A stretch of DNA of 64,000 bases from Proteus mirabilis ATCC 29906. Lineage in GTDB: Bacteria > Pseudomonadota > Gammaproteobacteria > Enterobacterales > Enterobacteriaceae. The position numbers and the translations under genes were made by a program. Under the pieces are notes generated by a model. The model did not search any database and was not told the origin of the DNA. It saw only the letters and a list, made by a program, of their open reading frames with translations. The DNA lies in contig NZ_GG668576.1 of assembly GCF_000160755.1 (NCBI RefSeq), forward strand, positions 994,506 through 1,058,505, read 5' to 3'. Numbering within the stretch: position 1 is the first letter of the stretch; every line of letters starts with the position of its first letter. Shown piece after piece: positions 50,848 through 61,117 of this stretch.

Positions 50848-50858
50848 GCACATTCTCC

Positions 50859-51869
50859 TTATTTAGATCCTGTTTCAGTAGGTTTAACCGTTGCGCTATT
50901 CTCTTTTTCTGTCGAGGTATTTTTCGCATCAGGTTTTACTTGCTCTGCTTTTGGTGGTTCAGGTTTAACTGCTGATACCGAAGGTTGTGAAACCTCATTA
51001 TTTTCTTTGGTTATCGATTGCTCGCTTGCCGTTGACTTATTGGATTGCTCCGCTATCGGTTTATCGGCTGGTTTTTCTGTATTACTCGCATCTGAAGATT
51101 GAACATCAGACAGCGCTTCTTCTTGAGAAATAGCATCCACAGAAGCCCCTTGTTTTCGGCTCGATAATTGACGTTCAATTTGTGTGAGGCTTTCGAGTTT
51201 TTTACGTGTGGTATTTAACTCATGCTCTAATGCATTATTTTGTTTTTTCAGCAAATCCATTTTATTTTCCGTTTCTGTAACAAAACGGCGATTACGATTT
51301 TTCTCATCAGCGAGAGCAAGCGTAAGCGTTTGATTCTCAATCCAAGTAGATAATAGAACACGCATAGAGCTTGGAAATTGCAATTGATAGCTTTCTAATA
51401 AAACCAACTGTGAACGACGTTCAGCAACCGTCATTCCGGCTCGCTCTAATAAAATACTTTTATAAAAGGCGCCATCCCATCCGGCAACGATAACACTACT
51501 GGCTTGACGTTGTGCTTCTGTAGACATAATACGCTGTGTGCACTCAATGGTACGCAACCAAAATAGCGGATTATTGAGCCCTTCATGATAAAAAGCAGCT
51601 AAAGTTTTACATTCTGCCCAACGATAATCGATAGTTTTTTGTTTAACAACGGGGGTTTCAGGCTCAATATTAGCGGTTTCGGTCAGCGATTTTTGTGCAC
51701 ATCCAGCAAGAAACATAGGCAACATTATCCAACACAGATACTGTTTCCAGTGTGAAGCGATCCTCTTAATTGATGCAGGGGCCATAGATAATTGCTCATT
51801 AGCCAGTGTCTTTCGCTTTAATTTTTTATACTGATGAAAAGACACCTGTTTTTGTGACCTGATATGCAT
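50859..51869 (-). CDS. qseG: QseG lipoprotein with long low-complexity tail
   Basis: Outer-membrane lipoprotein encoded between glrK and glrR; in E. coli QseG regulates GlrK activity. The reading gives 336 aa against about 237 in E. coli. The lipobox MFLAGC has its cysteine at residue 57, with a long leader; an ATG at 51785 (MAPASIKR) would give a more usual signal peptide, so the true start is uncertain. Its first ATG overlaps the glrK stop by one base. A coiled-coil region (about 195-225) is followed by a 110-residue Ser/Thr/Glu/Lys/Pro-rich tail that is not typical of the family. Confidence 0.88.
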   Translation of the reverse strand: MHIRSQKQVSFHQYKKLKRKTLANEQLSMAPASIKRIASHWKQYLCWIMLPMFLAGCAQKSLTETANIEPETPVVKQKTIDYRWAECKTLAAFYHEGLNNPLFWLRTIECTQRIMSTEAQRQASSVIVAGWDGAFYKSILLERAGMTVAERRSQLVLLESYQLQFPSSMRVLLSTWIENQTLTLALADEKNRNRRFVTETENKMDLLKKQNNALEHELNTTRKKLESLTQIERQLSSRKQGASVDAISQEEALSDVQSSDASNTEKPADKPIAEQSNKSTASEQSITKENNEVSQPSVSAVKPEPPKAEQVKPDAKNTSTEKENSATVKPTETGSK

Positions 51870-53317
51870 TATTTATTCTCAGAAAGTAGCGGTAGTTCAA
51901 TACGAAAACAGACATCAGCATAGTCAGAATGAACAATATTTAACTGGCCATCCATTCTTTTGATACAGTCATGAGCAATACTTAACCCCAAACCACTCCC
52001 TTTGACAGCCCCTTTACGTAATAGAGAACCTTGAAAAAAGGGCTCAAAAATCATTTTTTGTTCTGATTCAGGGATCGGAGTGCCTTTATTGGCTATATCA
52101 ATAACTATTTTCTGTTCAATTTGATAACTAGAGATCCAGATATTACCCGATTCAGCGCCATAGTGCACCGCATTCGAGTAGAGATTATCAATAACTCTTG
52201 ATAATAACGTCGTTTCTGCTCGACATTTTTTCAGATCAAGTGAAATTATCGTCTTAATGCCTTTCGCTCGGGCGGGTAAACTATGCGCTAACACCACATC
52301 ATTCACTAATGTGGTTAAATCAACTTCCTCAATTTGCTGAGGTACTTCGGAAAGTTTACGATTATAATCAAGTAGTTGCTCAATTAATAATTGAAGTTGT
52401 TTACTACTATTATCAAGAATAGCTACGACTTCTTTTTGATCTAAGGTTAAAGGCCCTGCTACTTCATCCGCTAATAATTCTGTTCCTTCGCGCATACTGG
52501 CTAACGGTGTTTTTAACTCATGAGAAATATGACGTAAAAACTCATGGCGTTGCGATTCTAGCCATGCAAGACGTTCACTTAACCAAATAATACGTTGAGC
52601 TAAAGAGCGTAATTCACGTGGCCCCTGAAACGAATTCAAGTTATTATTTAATGTACGCCCTTCCCCCAATCGGTTAATCATTTTTTCTATACCTTTAACC
52701 GGACCGATGATCATACGGGTAAATAAGGCAATTAAAATCAGGCTAAAAACAAAAACAATTAAACTTTGCCAACCAAAATAACGCCCTTTTTCAGCAATAG
52801 CCATTTGTAGTTGCTCGCCACGACTAAAAATAATCTCTTTGGTTAACACGACAATGCGGTTATTGGCATAAGAAAATTGCTCTAATGCTTGTTGCATTTG
52901 AGAAGTGGGTTCACTATTTTTGCATTGAATTGATTTGAGCGTTTTCAAAGAAGTATTCAAGGCTTGTGCTTCTTTAGACTCAGAAAGAGGGATGATGGTC
53001 TGCTGCAAGGTAGAGAACATTTTGCTGTATTGTTGATAACGCTGTTGATACATTTCTTCATCAGTTTTATCACGCAATACACAATATCGTCGATAATTTC
53101 CTTCCATTTCAATAGCTAAATTACGCATCACCTCACTACGCTCGGTATCCGCTAACGCATTTTTATTGGTAATAGCGGCTTGGTTACTAAGCTGATCCAA
53201 ACTTTGATAAGCCTGATAGGCAAGGACGAGAAGCGGTAACAGCACCATCCAAAATGCCATGATAACCAATTGTCTTAAAGATCGGGGGAAAATACGCCAC
53301 TTTTTCAATGAAATCAT
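51869..53317 (-). CDS. glrK: Sensor histidine kinase GlrK (QseE)
   Basis: Inner-membrane histidine kinase that phosphorylates GlrR. The 482-aa product (E. coli 475) has a first membrane segment at about 17-34, a periplasmic helical domain, a second segment at about 184-205, HAMP, and a kinase core. The phospho-histidine is H266 in LRHISHELKTPLASMREG; the N box is VIDNLYSNAVHYG, and GSGLGLSIAH is the G box. It is the first gene of glrK-qseG-glrR; the GlmY gene lies directly upstream on the same strand. Confidence 0.96.
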   Translation of the reverse strand: MISLKKWRIFPRSLRQLVIMAFWMVLLPLLVLAYQAYQSLDQLSNQAAITNKNALADTERSEVMRNLAIEMEGNYRRYCVLRDKTDEEMYQQRYQQYSKMFSTLQQTIIPLSESKEAQALNTSLKTLKSIQCKNSEPTSQMQQALEQFSYANNRIVVLTKEIIFSRGEQLQMAIAEKGRYFGWQSLIVFVFSLILIALFTRMIIGPVKGIEKMINRLGEGRTLNNNLNSFQGPRELRSLAQRIIWLSERLAWLESQRHEFLRHISHELKTPLASMREGTELLADEVAGPLTLDQKEVVAILDNSSKQLQLLIEQLLDYNRKLSEVPQQIEEVDLTTLVNDVVLAHSLPARAKGIKTIISLDLKKCRAETTLLSRVIDNLYSNAVHYGAESGNIWISSYQIEQKIVIDIANKGTPIPESEQKMIFEPFFQGSLLRKGAVKGSGLGLSIAHDCIKRMDGQLNIVHSDYADVCFRIELPLLSENK

Positions 53318-53439
53318 CTCAACACCTATTAGAGTAATGCGATGCTACATGACTTAATAACAAGAAAAAAGTCCGACATTGAAATTCAGATAGGAAAACG
53401 AACACAAGCGAGAACACGCAACAGGCTCTAGAAATGGGA

Positions 53440-53667
53440 GAGCGGAATATCTTACTGAGATATTCCGCTCGTCAATATTCATCTCTTTTCTCTCTAAAAG
53501 AGAATGAAGGTGGTGCCTCACTCCACGTGTCGCCCTGTGTTTGATAAGGCCCGAAGGCGAGTATCATGATGTTGGACGGTAGGCACCTTACTCTGGCGTC
53601 ATTCTTGGCTTATGTGGTATGTTCCCACCCATATTGTGGACCGACATAAAAAGTTGAATGAGCAACT
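53440..53667 (-). ncRNA. glmY: GlmY small RNA
   Basis: GlmY sequesters the adaptor RapZ, so protecting GlmZ and raising glmS expression when glucosamine-6-phosphate is low. The minus strand from 53667 begins AGTTGCTCATTC, like the remembered E. coli start AGTGGCTCATTC, and later has GAATGACGC, AAGGTGCC and GTGGAGTGAGGCACCACC, which match GlmY/GlmZ signatures. Position upstream of glrK is the E. coli GlmY position. The 5' end follows from the promoter below. The 3' end is uncertain: hairpins at 53479-53509 and 53440-53470 (13-bp stem) are candidates, and neither has a strong T tail. Confidence 0.85.
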
Positions 53668-53678
53668 GATTAATATAA

Positions 53679-53695
53679 TGCACAAGGCGTGCCAA
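53679..53695 (-). promoter_or_regulatory. Sigma-54 promoter of glmY, overlapped by a sigma-70 -10 box
   Basis: On the minus strand TTGGCACG, four bases, then GTGCA: the -24/-12 elements with one mismatch from TTGCA. It lies 12 bases before the predicted GlmY start. TATATT at about -6 to -12 could serve as a sigma-70 box, in line with the dual promoters known for E. coli glmY. Confidence 0.82.
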
Positions 53696-53800
53696 CTTTT
53701 CGATTAAAATCATAAGATATTAATTTTAAACAAAAAAGTATTTTTATCTTACTAAAATAAAAAACAGCCTCAATTTTTGATAGCGAAAAAATCAACAAGC

Positions 53801-53818
53801 TGTCTCCATTTCCAGACA
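53801..53818. promoter_or_regulatory. GlrR binding site 1 (TGTC-N10-GACA)
   Basis: A perfect match to the GlrR motif, TGTC at 53801-53804 and GACA at 53815-53818, about 134 bases upstream of the GlmY start, a normal distance for a sigma-54 activator. Confidence 0.82.
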
Positions 53819-53863
53819 CCGTTAATTAAAAAATATTAAATTATTAAAATTCAACAAGTTAAA

Positions 53864-53881
53864 TGTCACCTTTTGGCGACA
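53864..53881. promoter_or_regulatory. GlrR binding site 2 (TGTC-N10-GACA)
   Basis: A second perfect match, TGTC at 53864-53867 and GACA at 53878-53881, 63 bases (about six helical turns) from site 1. Confidence 0.82.
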
Positions 53882-53895
53882 ATGAAAAAATGATG

Positions 53896-53913
53896 TGTCG
53901 TCGATTTTATACA
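53896..53913. promoter_or_regulatory. GlrR binding site 3 (TGTC-N10-TACA, imperfect)
   Basis: TGTC at 53896-53899 and TACA at 53910-53913, one mismatch, 32 bases (about three turns) from site 2. E. coli glmY also has three GlrR sites. Confidence 0.6.
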
Positions 53914-53939
53914 TTGATAATTTTTTCCTTTTATATCAA

Positions 53940-53971
53940 CAAAATAAAGCCCCTCTAACTTGAGGGGCTTT
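53940..53971 (-). terminator. Terminator of purL
   Basis: A 10-bp perfect stem (53946-53955 with 53962-53971, arms AAAGCCCCTC and GAGGGGCTTT) followed by TATTTT on the minus strand, 34 bases past the purL stop. It insulates glmY from purL. Confidence 0.9.
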
Positions 53972-54004
53972 GGGTTATAACACTGACTCTTTTTTATTAC
54001 ATCA

Positions 54005-57000
54005 TTAGTCAAATTGCTTTCTGGCATTACGGAATAAGCGCATCCAAGGGCTATCTTCTCCCCAATTTTCTGGATGCCAAGAATGGCTCACTGTTCTAAA
54101 AACGCGCTCAGGGTGAGGCATCATGATTGTTGAGCGGCCATCTGTTGTGGTAACAGCGGTGATCCCTTTTACTGATCCGTTAGGGTTTAATGGGTATTGC
54201 TCTGTTGGTTGACCATAGTGATCAACAAAACGCAGTCCTACTAAATTTTTTGCTTCTAACTGCGCTAATTGTGCAGCGTCACGAAATTCAGCAAAACCTT
54301 CACCATGAGATACCGCAATTGGCATCTGTGACCCCGCCATACCTTGTAATAATAGCGACGGGCTATCAGTTACTTTTACTAAGCTAAAGCGGGCTTCAAA
54401 ACGCTCTGAGCGATTGCGTACAAAGCGTGGCCATAAATCTGCCCCCGGAATAAGCTCGGCCAACGTTGACATCATTTGGCAACCATTACAAACCCCAAGT
54501 GATAACGTATCTTGACGTGCAAAGAATTGGGCAAACTCATCACGTAAACGATGATTAAATAAAATAGATTTAGCCCATCCCTCACCCGCACCGAGTACAT
54601 CACCATAAGAGAAACCACCACAAGCAACCAATACATCAAAATCACTTAATGAGCGTTGTGCCGTATGTAAATCGCTCATATGAACATCAATAGCATCAAA
54701 TCCAGCGCGATCAAAAGCTGCTGCCATTTCCACATGAGAGTTAACACCTTGCTCTCTTAATACCGCAATACGAGGACGACTGCCTGTAGCAATATAAGGC
54801 GCCGCAATATCCTCTGCTGGATCAAAGGTTAAGTGAACATTTAATCCCGGATCGTGACTATCTTGTTTGGCACGATGTTCTTCATCTGCACATTCAGGAT
54901 TATCACGTAAACGTTGCATTTGCCATGTCGTTTCAGCCCACCAGACACGTAATGTACTACGCTTTTCATGGTAAACTTCCGTTTCACGGCTTTGAATAAT
55001 AATGTCATCACTTGGTGTTGCTTGCCCTAAGTAATGTAAACAATCTGCTAAACCATGTTCAGTAAACAGTGTTTCAACGCTTTCTTGATGCTCCCCTTTA
55101 ATTTGGAACACCGCACCTAGCTCTTCATTAAATAGACCTGCTAAAATATCTTCGTCATAAGCACTGATATCAACATTAAGGCCACAATGTCCCGCAAACG
55201 CCATTTCGGCCAAAGTCACAAATAAGCCACCATCAGAGCGGTCATGATAAGCCAGTAATTTACCATCGCTCACCAATTGTTGAATGACATTAAAAAACTG
55301 TTTTAACTGCTCTACATCACGTAAATCAGCCGCTTTTTGTCCTAGTTGACGATAAACTTGAGCTAATGCTGTTGCCCCTAATGCATTATGACCATTACCT
55401 AAATCGATTAGATATAAACGGTTTCCTTCTTGGGTAGAAAGCTCAGGGGTGACAGTTTTACGTACATCTTCAACACGGGAAAATGCGGTGATAACTAAAG
55501 AGAGAGGGGAAATAACTTCTTTCGTTTTCCCTTGTTCATCTTGCCAACGCGTTTTCATGGACATTGAGTCCTTACCCACCGGAATAGTAATACCTAATTG
55601 TGGGCATAGCTCTTCACCAATGGCTTTTACTGCATCATATAATCCCGCATCTTCACCAGGGTGACCCGCCGCAGCCATCCAGTTTGCGGAAAGTTTTATA
55701 CGATTAAGTGACTGTACATCGCAACCCGCCATATTGGTTAAGGCTTCACCTACCGCCATTCGCGCTGAAGCGGCAAAATCTAATAGTGCAATAGGGGCTC
55801 TTTCCCCTATTGACATCGCCTCGCCGTAATAGCTATCTAATGTGGCCGTTGTTACCGCACAGTTAGCCACCGGAATTTGCCAAGGTCCAACCATTTGGTC
55901 ACGCGCAACCATTCCCGTAACACTACGATCACCAATAGTAATTAAGAACGTCTTCTCAGCAACGGCGGGTAAATGAAGTACGCGATAAACCGCTTCTTTT
56001 AAATCGATATCTTTACGATCGAGATATTCACCTGCTGTTTTATGTGATGTGACATCACGCAACATTTTCGGTGCTTTACCCAACAAGATATCTAAAGGCA
56101 TATCTATTGGTTTATTATCAAAGTGTGTATCATTTAACACTAATTCACGCTCTTGTGTTGCCTCGCCAATGACAGCGTAAGGGGCTCTTTCTCGTTGGCA
56201 TAGCGCATCAAATAGTGGCATTTTTTCTGGGGATACCGCTAATACATAACGCTCTTGCGACTCATTACACCAGATCTCTAGAGGACTCATACCCGGTTCA
56301 TCATTTAAAACGTTACGTAACTCAAAACGACCTCCACGCCCGCCATCATTGACAAGCTCAGGCATGGCATTAGAAAGCCCCCCCGCTCCGACATCATGAA
56401 TAAATAAAATCGGGTTATCATCACCTAATTGCCAACAGCGATCGATAACCTCTTGGCAACGACGCTCCATTTCTGGGTTATCTCGTTGCACAGAGGCAAA
56501 ATCTAAATCAGCATCTGACTGGCCGGAAGTCATAGAAGAAGCCGCACCACCTCCTAGGCCGATATTCATCGATGGGCCACCAAGTACAATTAACTTAGCA
56601 CCCACGGAGATCTCACCTTTTTGCACGTGATCTTCGCGAATATTACCAATACCACCAGCCAACATAATAGGTTTATGGTAGCCTCGAATTTCAACACCAT
56701 TATGACTATTAACCTGCTCTTCATAGGTTCTGAAATAACCTAATAAGGCGGGGCGACCAAATTCATTATTAAATGCGGCTCCACCTAAAGGGCCTTCTGT
56801 CATAATATCCAGTGCACTGACAATACGTTCTGGTCTGCCAAAATCTTCTTCCCAAGGTTGTTCAAACCCCGGAATACGTAAGTTAGAAACGGAAAAACCG
56901 ACTAAACCGGCTTTAGGTTTTGCCCCACGGCCTGTCGCCCCTTCATCACGAATTTCACCGCCAGAGCCGGTTGCTGCACCAGGCCACGGGGAAATTGCCG

Positions 57001-57895
57001 TTGGGTGATTGTGCGTTTCCACTTTCATTAAGATATGAACAGGCTCTTGATGATAACGGTAATGCCCTTTTTCCGTATCGGGATAAAAACGCCCAGCAAC
57101 GGAGCCTTCCATTACAGCAGCATTATCTTTATAAGCCGACAAGACATAATCAGGAGTTTGCTCAAAAGTATTTTTAATCATTTTAAATAATGATTTGTCT
57201 TGCGCTTTACCGTCGATTATCCAATCTGCATTAAAAATTTTATGACGGCAATGCTCTGAGTTTGCTTGAGCGAACATATAAAGTTCTACATCAGTTGGAT
57301 TACGTTGCAAACGTTTAAAAGCATCTACTAGATAATCAACTTCATCATCAGCTAGCGCTAACCCCATTTCAATATTGGCAGCAACTAGCGCATCTTTACC
57401 GTGAGCAAGAACATCAATTGTTTTTAATGGGGTGGGTGTCTGTTCAGCAAATAGCGCATTAACTTGTTGATAATCGGTAAAAATTGTTTCCATCATACGA
57501 TCATAAATAAAACCGTATAACAACTGCCACTGTTCTTCGGCCATCGTATCGCTATCTATATAATAAGCAATACCACGTTCAATTCTAACCACTTGTGCTA
57601 AACCACAATTATGGGCAATATCTGTCGCTTTAGTCGACCATGGCGAAATGGTTCCCGGTCGTGGTACAACAATACGCATCTCTCCAACAAGCTCATGCTC
57701 TGTTAATGAAGGGCCATAGTGCAGTAACTTGCTTAATTTAGCTTGTTCATCTTCAGATAGCTGTCCATCCACTTTTACAAAATGGATAAACTCCGCATAA
57801 ATACCACGGACAGGAAGTTGGTTTTCCTGACATAAAGTTAATAGTTTATTAATACGAAAAGCGGATAAAGCGGGGGAGCCACGCAGGATTTCCAT
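54005..57895 (-). CDS. purL: Phosphoribosylformylglycinamidine synthase
   Basis: Fourth step of purine synthesis: turns FGAR into FGAM with ATP and glutamine. The 1296-aa product is the large single-chain form (E. coli 1295). The N-terminal PurS-like domain is followed by two synthetase halves ([32 protein letters not shown]) and a C-terminal class I glutaminase with the catalytic cysteine in [11 protein letters not shown] and the His/Glu in MMPHPERVF. It is transcribed alone; a PurR box lies about 85 bases upstream of the start. Confidence 0.98.
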   Translation of the reverse strand: MEILRGSPALSAFRINKLLTLCQENQLPVRGIYAEFIHFVKVDGQLSEDEQAKLSKLLHYGPSLTEHELVGEMRIVVPRPGTISPWSTKATDIAHNCGLAQVVRIERGIAYYIDSDTMAEEQWQLLYGFIYDRMMETIFTDYQQVNALFAEQTPTPLKTIDVLAHGKDALVAANIEMGLALADDEVDYLVDAFKRLQRNPTDVELYMFAQANSEHCRHKIFNADWIIDGKAQDKSLFKMIKNTFEQTPDYVLSAYKDNAAVMEGSVAGRFYPDTEKGHYRYHQEPVHILMKVETHNHPTAISPWPGAATGSGGEIRDEGATGRGAKPKAGLVGFSVSNLRIPGFEQPWEEDFGRPERIVSALDIMTEGPLGGAAFNNEFGRPALLGYFRTYEEQVNSHNGVEIRGYHKPIMLAGGIGNIREDHVQKGEISVGAKLIVLGGPSMNIGLGGGAASSMTSGQSDADLDFASVQRDNPEMERRCQEVIDRCWQLGDDNPILFIHDVGAGGLSNAMPELVNDGGRGGRFELRNVLNDEPGMSPLEIWCNESQERYVLAVSPEKMPLFDALCQRERAPYAVIGEATQERELVLNDTHFDNKPIDMPLDILLGKAPKMLRDVTSHKTAGEYLDRKDIDLKEAVYRVLHLPAVAEKTFLITIGDRSVTGMVARDQMVGPWQIPVANCAVTTATLDSYYGEAMSIGERAPIALLDFAASARMAVGEALTNMAGCDVQSLNRIKLSANWMAAAGHPGEDAGLYDAVKAIGEELCPQLGITIPVGKDSMSMKTRWQDEQGKTKEVISPLSLVITAFSRVEDVRKTVTPELSTQEGNRLYLIDLGNGHNALGATALAQVYRQLGQKAADLRDVEQLKQFFNVIQQLVSDGKLLAYHDRSDGGLFVTLAEMAFAGHCGLNVDISAYDEDILAGLFNEELGAVFQIKGEHQESVETLFTEHGLADCLHYLGQATPSDDIIIQSRETEVYHEKRSTLRVWWAETTWQMQRLRDNPECADEEHRAKQDSHDPGLNVHLTFDPAEDIAAPYIATGSRPRIAVLREQGVNSHVEMAAAFDRAGFDAIDVHMSDLHTAQRSLSDFDVLVACGGFSYGDVLGAGEGWAKSILFNHRLRDEFAQFFARQDTLSLGVCNGCQMMSTLAELIPGADLWPRFVRNRSERFEARFSLVKVTDSPSLLLQGMAGSQMPIAVSHGEGFAEFRDAAQLAQLEAKNLVGLRFVDHYGQPTEQYPLNPNGSVKGITAVTTTDGRSTIMMPHPERVFRTVSHSWHPENWGEDSPWMRLFRNARKQFD

Positions 57896-57977
57896 AATAT
57901 TGAGTTCTCTCTTTTAGCAGCTAGCCTGATCAATCATTCAGGGGAAACGCGCCTAGTATAATAGAATAACTGCTCAG

Positions 57978-57993
57978 ACGAAACCGTTTGCGT
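57978..57993. promoter_or_regulatory. PurR operator upstream of purL
   Basis: The minus-strand reading ACGCAAACGGTTTCGT is a near-perfect PurR box. It lies in the 264-base divergent region between purL and mltF, which carries no gene. Confidence 0.88.
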
Positions 57994-58159
57994 GAACAAA
58001 ATAACAGCATTTAACTTAGCGTGTTTTCATCATTAATTGGTGTAATCAAGTTGCGTCTTAGCAAAATGTTGAGCAAAATGGTCGATTACTGGAAATTTAT
58101 CCATGTTTAAATGACTACTTTACACACAATAAAAAACAACGTTAACGAGAACCAACCTA

Positions 58160-59629
58160 TTGAACAATATAAGGATTAACTATTTCGTTATCGTTATCAT
58201 AGCGCTATTTTCAGCTGCGATTATTGCACTGAATATTACTTGGCCTGACAGGCAAAAAGCGCAGATAAATAAGATTTTATCTCGTGGTGAGCTTAGAGTG
58301 AGTACTATCCCTTCACCACTGATAACGATAAATGATAAAAAGGACCCCGTAGGTTTCGATTATGAATTAGTGAAACGCTTTGCTGATTATCTTGGCGTGA
58401 AACTTGTCGTTAATATGCGGACGAATATCAACCAACTCTTTGATGATCTGGAGAATAATAAAGCAGACTTTATTGCCGCTGGATTAATTTATAATAAAGA
58501 AAGGCTAGATACGACACGAAGTGGGCCAGCCTATTTCTCAGTTTCTCAACAACTGATCTATCGTAAAGGCACATTGAGGCCTCGTCGTTTTGATGAGCTC
58601 GATGGGCGCCTTGTCGTCGCAGCCGGTTCAGCTCATGCCAGCTTATTAAAAACATTAAAAGAAACGCAATATCCTGAACTCGAATGGGAAGAGTCAGAGA
58701 CTAAAACGACTTCACAGCTACTTGAAGAGTTATCTGAAGGTAAAATAACTTATGTACTGGCCGATTCAATCAGCGTCGCGGTACAACAACGCATTCACCC
58801 TAATGTTGCAGTCGCTTTTGAGGTGACGGAAAGTCGTCCATTAACGTGGTATTTACCAAATCAAGATGATAATAGTCTGTATGCAGCCATGTTGGATTAC
58901 TTCAATCAACTTTCCCAAGACGATGTGCTCGCAAGACTAGAAGAGAAGTATTTTGGTCATGTTGGTTCATTTGACTACTTTGATACACTCTCTTTTATTA
59001 CCGCCATTGACTCAATATTACCTAATTATCAACCTCTGTTTGAAAAATATGCCGAGACTTTTGATTGGCGTTTATTAGCAGCAATGGCTTGGCAAGAATC
59101 ACATTGGGATCCCCATGCCACGTCACCGACAGGTGTAAGAGGCTTAATGATGCTAACACGTCCAACTGCGTCAAGTATGGGTATAACAGATAGGTTAGAT
59201 CCCGAAGAAAGTATCAAAGGAGGTGCACAATATTTAAAACATCTTCTTTCTCGCCTACCAGATACTATCCCTGATGATGAAAAAATCTGGTTTGCACTTG
59301 CCGCTTATAACATGGGATATGGTCATATGTTAGATGCAAGAAAGCTAACCGAACAGCAAGGCGCCAATCCTAATAGCTGGTTAGATGTAAAAGCGCGGTT
59401 ACCTTTGCTCAGCCAAAAGAAATACTATTTAGATCTTCCCTATGGTTATGCGAGAGGACATGAAGCTTATCGTTATGTTGAAAATATTCGTCGCTATCAA
59501 CTCAGTTTAGAGGGATACCTACAAGCAAAAGAGAGTAAAAATAAGATCCTATCGAAAGACGAAAAAGACGATTCAGCCAATACAGCTTTATTACCGCCTC
59601 GCTCCGTAGGCGCCCCCTCTTCATCTTAG
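58160..59629 (+). CDS. mltF: Membrane-bound lytic murein transglycosylase F
   Basis: Cleaves peptidoglycan strands to anhydro-muropeptides at the outer membrane. The 489-aa product has an N-terminal hydrophobic segment (residues 8-25), an ABC-substrate-binding-like regulatory domain (about 40-265), and a C-terminal SLT domain with the catalytic Glu in [19 protein letters not shown], then [15 protein letters not shown]. The start is a TTG at 58160; it aligns MNNIRINYF with E. coli MKKLKINYL and no ATG is available. The C-terminal tail is shorter than in E. coli (518). Confidence 0.94.
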   Translation: MNNIRINYFVIVIIALFSAAIIALNITWPDRQKAQINKILSRGELRVSTIPSPLITINDKKDPVGFDYELVKRFADYLGVKLVVNMRTNINQLFDDLENNKADFIAAGLIYNKERLDTTRSGPAYFSVSQQLIYRKGTLRPRRFDELDGRLVVAAGSAHASLLKTLKETQYPELEWEESETKTTSQLLEELSEGKITYVLADSISVAVQQRIHPNVAVAFEVTESRPLTWYLPNQDDNSLYAAMLDYFNQLSQDDVLARLEEKYFGHVGSFDYFDTLSFITAIDSILPNYQPLFEKYAETFDWRLLAAMAWQESHWDPHATSPTGVRGLMMLTRPTASSMGITDRLDPEESIKGGAQYLKHLLSRLPDTIPDDEKIWFALAAYNMGYGHMLDARKLTEQQGANPNSWLDVKARLPLLSQKKYYLDLPYGYARGHEAYRYVENIRRYQLSLEGYLQAKESKNKILSKDEKDDSANTALLPPRSVGAPSSS

Positions 59630-60461
59630 TTGTCAATTATATAGCCTCTTTTTAGGGGCTTACTACCCTCGTTTTTTATTCATCTAACCACAATTTTAGC
59701 AGCATAATCCTCTCTATACCGTGCCATAACTTGGTATCCTCCCCCTCTTGAAGGACGGGTTTTACTGCGAACTTGATAAAAAATGTTACTATTTTAATAC
59801 TTTTTTTATTAAAAATAGTTAAATTACTCATGTTAAAAAAAATAACAAATTAATCTAAAACCACTCACAGAATGAGTAACTTGACTTAAAAACAACCAAT
59901 AAGGCTATTTTTAGTACATTGGAATAGGTTATATATAAGAAAATATTAATATAAATACTTAATCATTATCTCACTATTTACTATTCATTTTGTTATTAAT
60001 TTCTTACAAAAATCTTATTTATCTATGAAAATTAACTTTATAGTTACAAACAAAGCTTATAAATAACTGAAAAATATACTTTATTATATTTTATTATTAG
60101 TTTTATTAATTTTTTTAAAGTTATGTTAATAACAGCATAGTTTATAACGTTAATATAATGTTAATCATCATATCTATTAAATTTCTCTGCCATATAAACT
60201 TTTTTACCCGTATTAGGAGTAATAAAGAGAATATTTCTATATAAAAAACTATTAAAAAGGAATTTATAGATTAAAATATGAAAATTGCACAAACTAACAA
60301 AATCTTATATCACTGATAGTATTTTTACTGATATCATATAAACCAGTCATTATCCGACTTGATGAAAAATGTAATGTACATCAATTTTTACATTTGGACA
60401 TCAATACTATTTTTATTTTTAGTCAATAATAATACGTACTACCTTCAAGGGATCATCTATA
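59630..60461. other. AT-rich 830-base spacer ahead of the pmf operon
   Basis: No gene is supported in this stretch. It starts with a weak hairpin just after mltF (59642-59660), then a possible IS200/IS605 end remnant (59735-59766), then about 600 bases of very AT-rich DNA with runs of A and T. This is typical of H-NS-bound fimbrial control regions. Repeats near 60125-60165 and 60378-60405 are listed as findings. No 21-bp inverted repeats of the invertible mrp type were seen. Confidence 0.6.
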
Positions 60462-61016
60462 ATGAAACTGAGTAAAATTGCTTTGGCTGCGGCTTTAGTA
60501 TTTGGTATTAATTCTGTTGCTACAGCTGAAAATGAAACGCCTGCACCAAAAGTAAGTTCAACTAAAGGCGAAATTCAATTAAAAGGTGAAATTGTTAATT
60601 CAGCATGTGGATTAGCAGCATCTTCAAGCCCTGTAATTGTTGATTTCAGTGAAATTCCAACTTCTGCATTAGCAAATCTGCAAAAAGCAGGAAATATCAA
60701 AAAAGATATTGAATTACAAGACTGTGATACAACTGTAGCGAAAACTGCCACAGTTAGCTATACACCAAGTGTTGTTAACGCTGTAAATAAAGATTTAGCC
60801 TCTTTTGTTTCTGGTAACGCATCTGGCGCAGGTATTGGCTTAATGGATGCGGGTAGTAAAGCAGTTAAATGGAATACTGCAACTACACCAGTACAATTAA
60901 TTAACGGTGTATCTAAAATCCCATTCGTTGCTTATGTTCAAGCTGAATCAGCTGACGCTAAAGTAACGCCAGGTGAATTCCAAGCCGTTATCAACTTCCA
61001 AGTTGATTATCAGTAA
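60462..61016 (+). CDS. pmfA: PMF fimbria major subunit
   Basis: Main structural pilin of the P. mirabilis PMF fimbria, secreted by the chaperone-usher route. The 184-aa product has a Sec signal peptide ending near VATA/EN (residue 22), one conserved pilin disulfide, C49 (NSACGLA) to C88 (LQDCDTT), and the C-terminal donor-strand pattern ending with a penultimate-type Tyr in FQVDYQ. An AAGGGAT ribosome site precedes the ATG. Its usher and chaperone genes follow. PmfA identity rests on remembered sequence and the size of 184 aa. Confidence 0.92.
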   Translation: MKLSKIALAAALVFGINSVATAENETPAPKVSSTKGEIQLKGEIVNSACGLAASSSPVIVDFSEIPTSALANLQKAGNIKKDIELQDCDTTVAKTATVSYTPSVVNAVNKDLASFVSGNASGAGIGLMDAGSKAVKWNTATTPVQLINGVSKIPFVAYVQAESADAKVTPGEFQAVINFQVDYQ

Positions 61017-61064
61017 TCATATTGATTTAAATATCTAAATTAATAAATAAGTAATTACTGCGAA

Positions 61065-61088
61065 AACGCAGAGGATTTCCTCTGCGTT
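61065..61088 (+). terminator. GC-rich hairpin after pmfA, probable attenuator
   Basis: Arms AACGCAGAGGA (61065-61075) and TCCTCTGCGTT (61078-61088), a near-perfect palindrome 48 bases after the pmfA stop. It lacks a strong T run, so it probably limits but does not stop readthrough, or protects pmfA mRNA. Confidence 0.8.
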
Positions 61089-61117
61089 AAATTCAATAAA
61101 ACACTTCAATTTAATAA

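Noticed and set aside
59641-60461. Invertible promoter element like that of the mrp fimbriae
   Set aside because: No pair of long inverted repeats flanking a promoter was seen, and no recombinase gene is near pmfA in the window.
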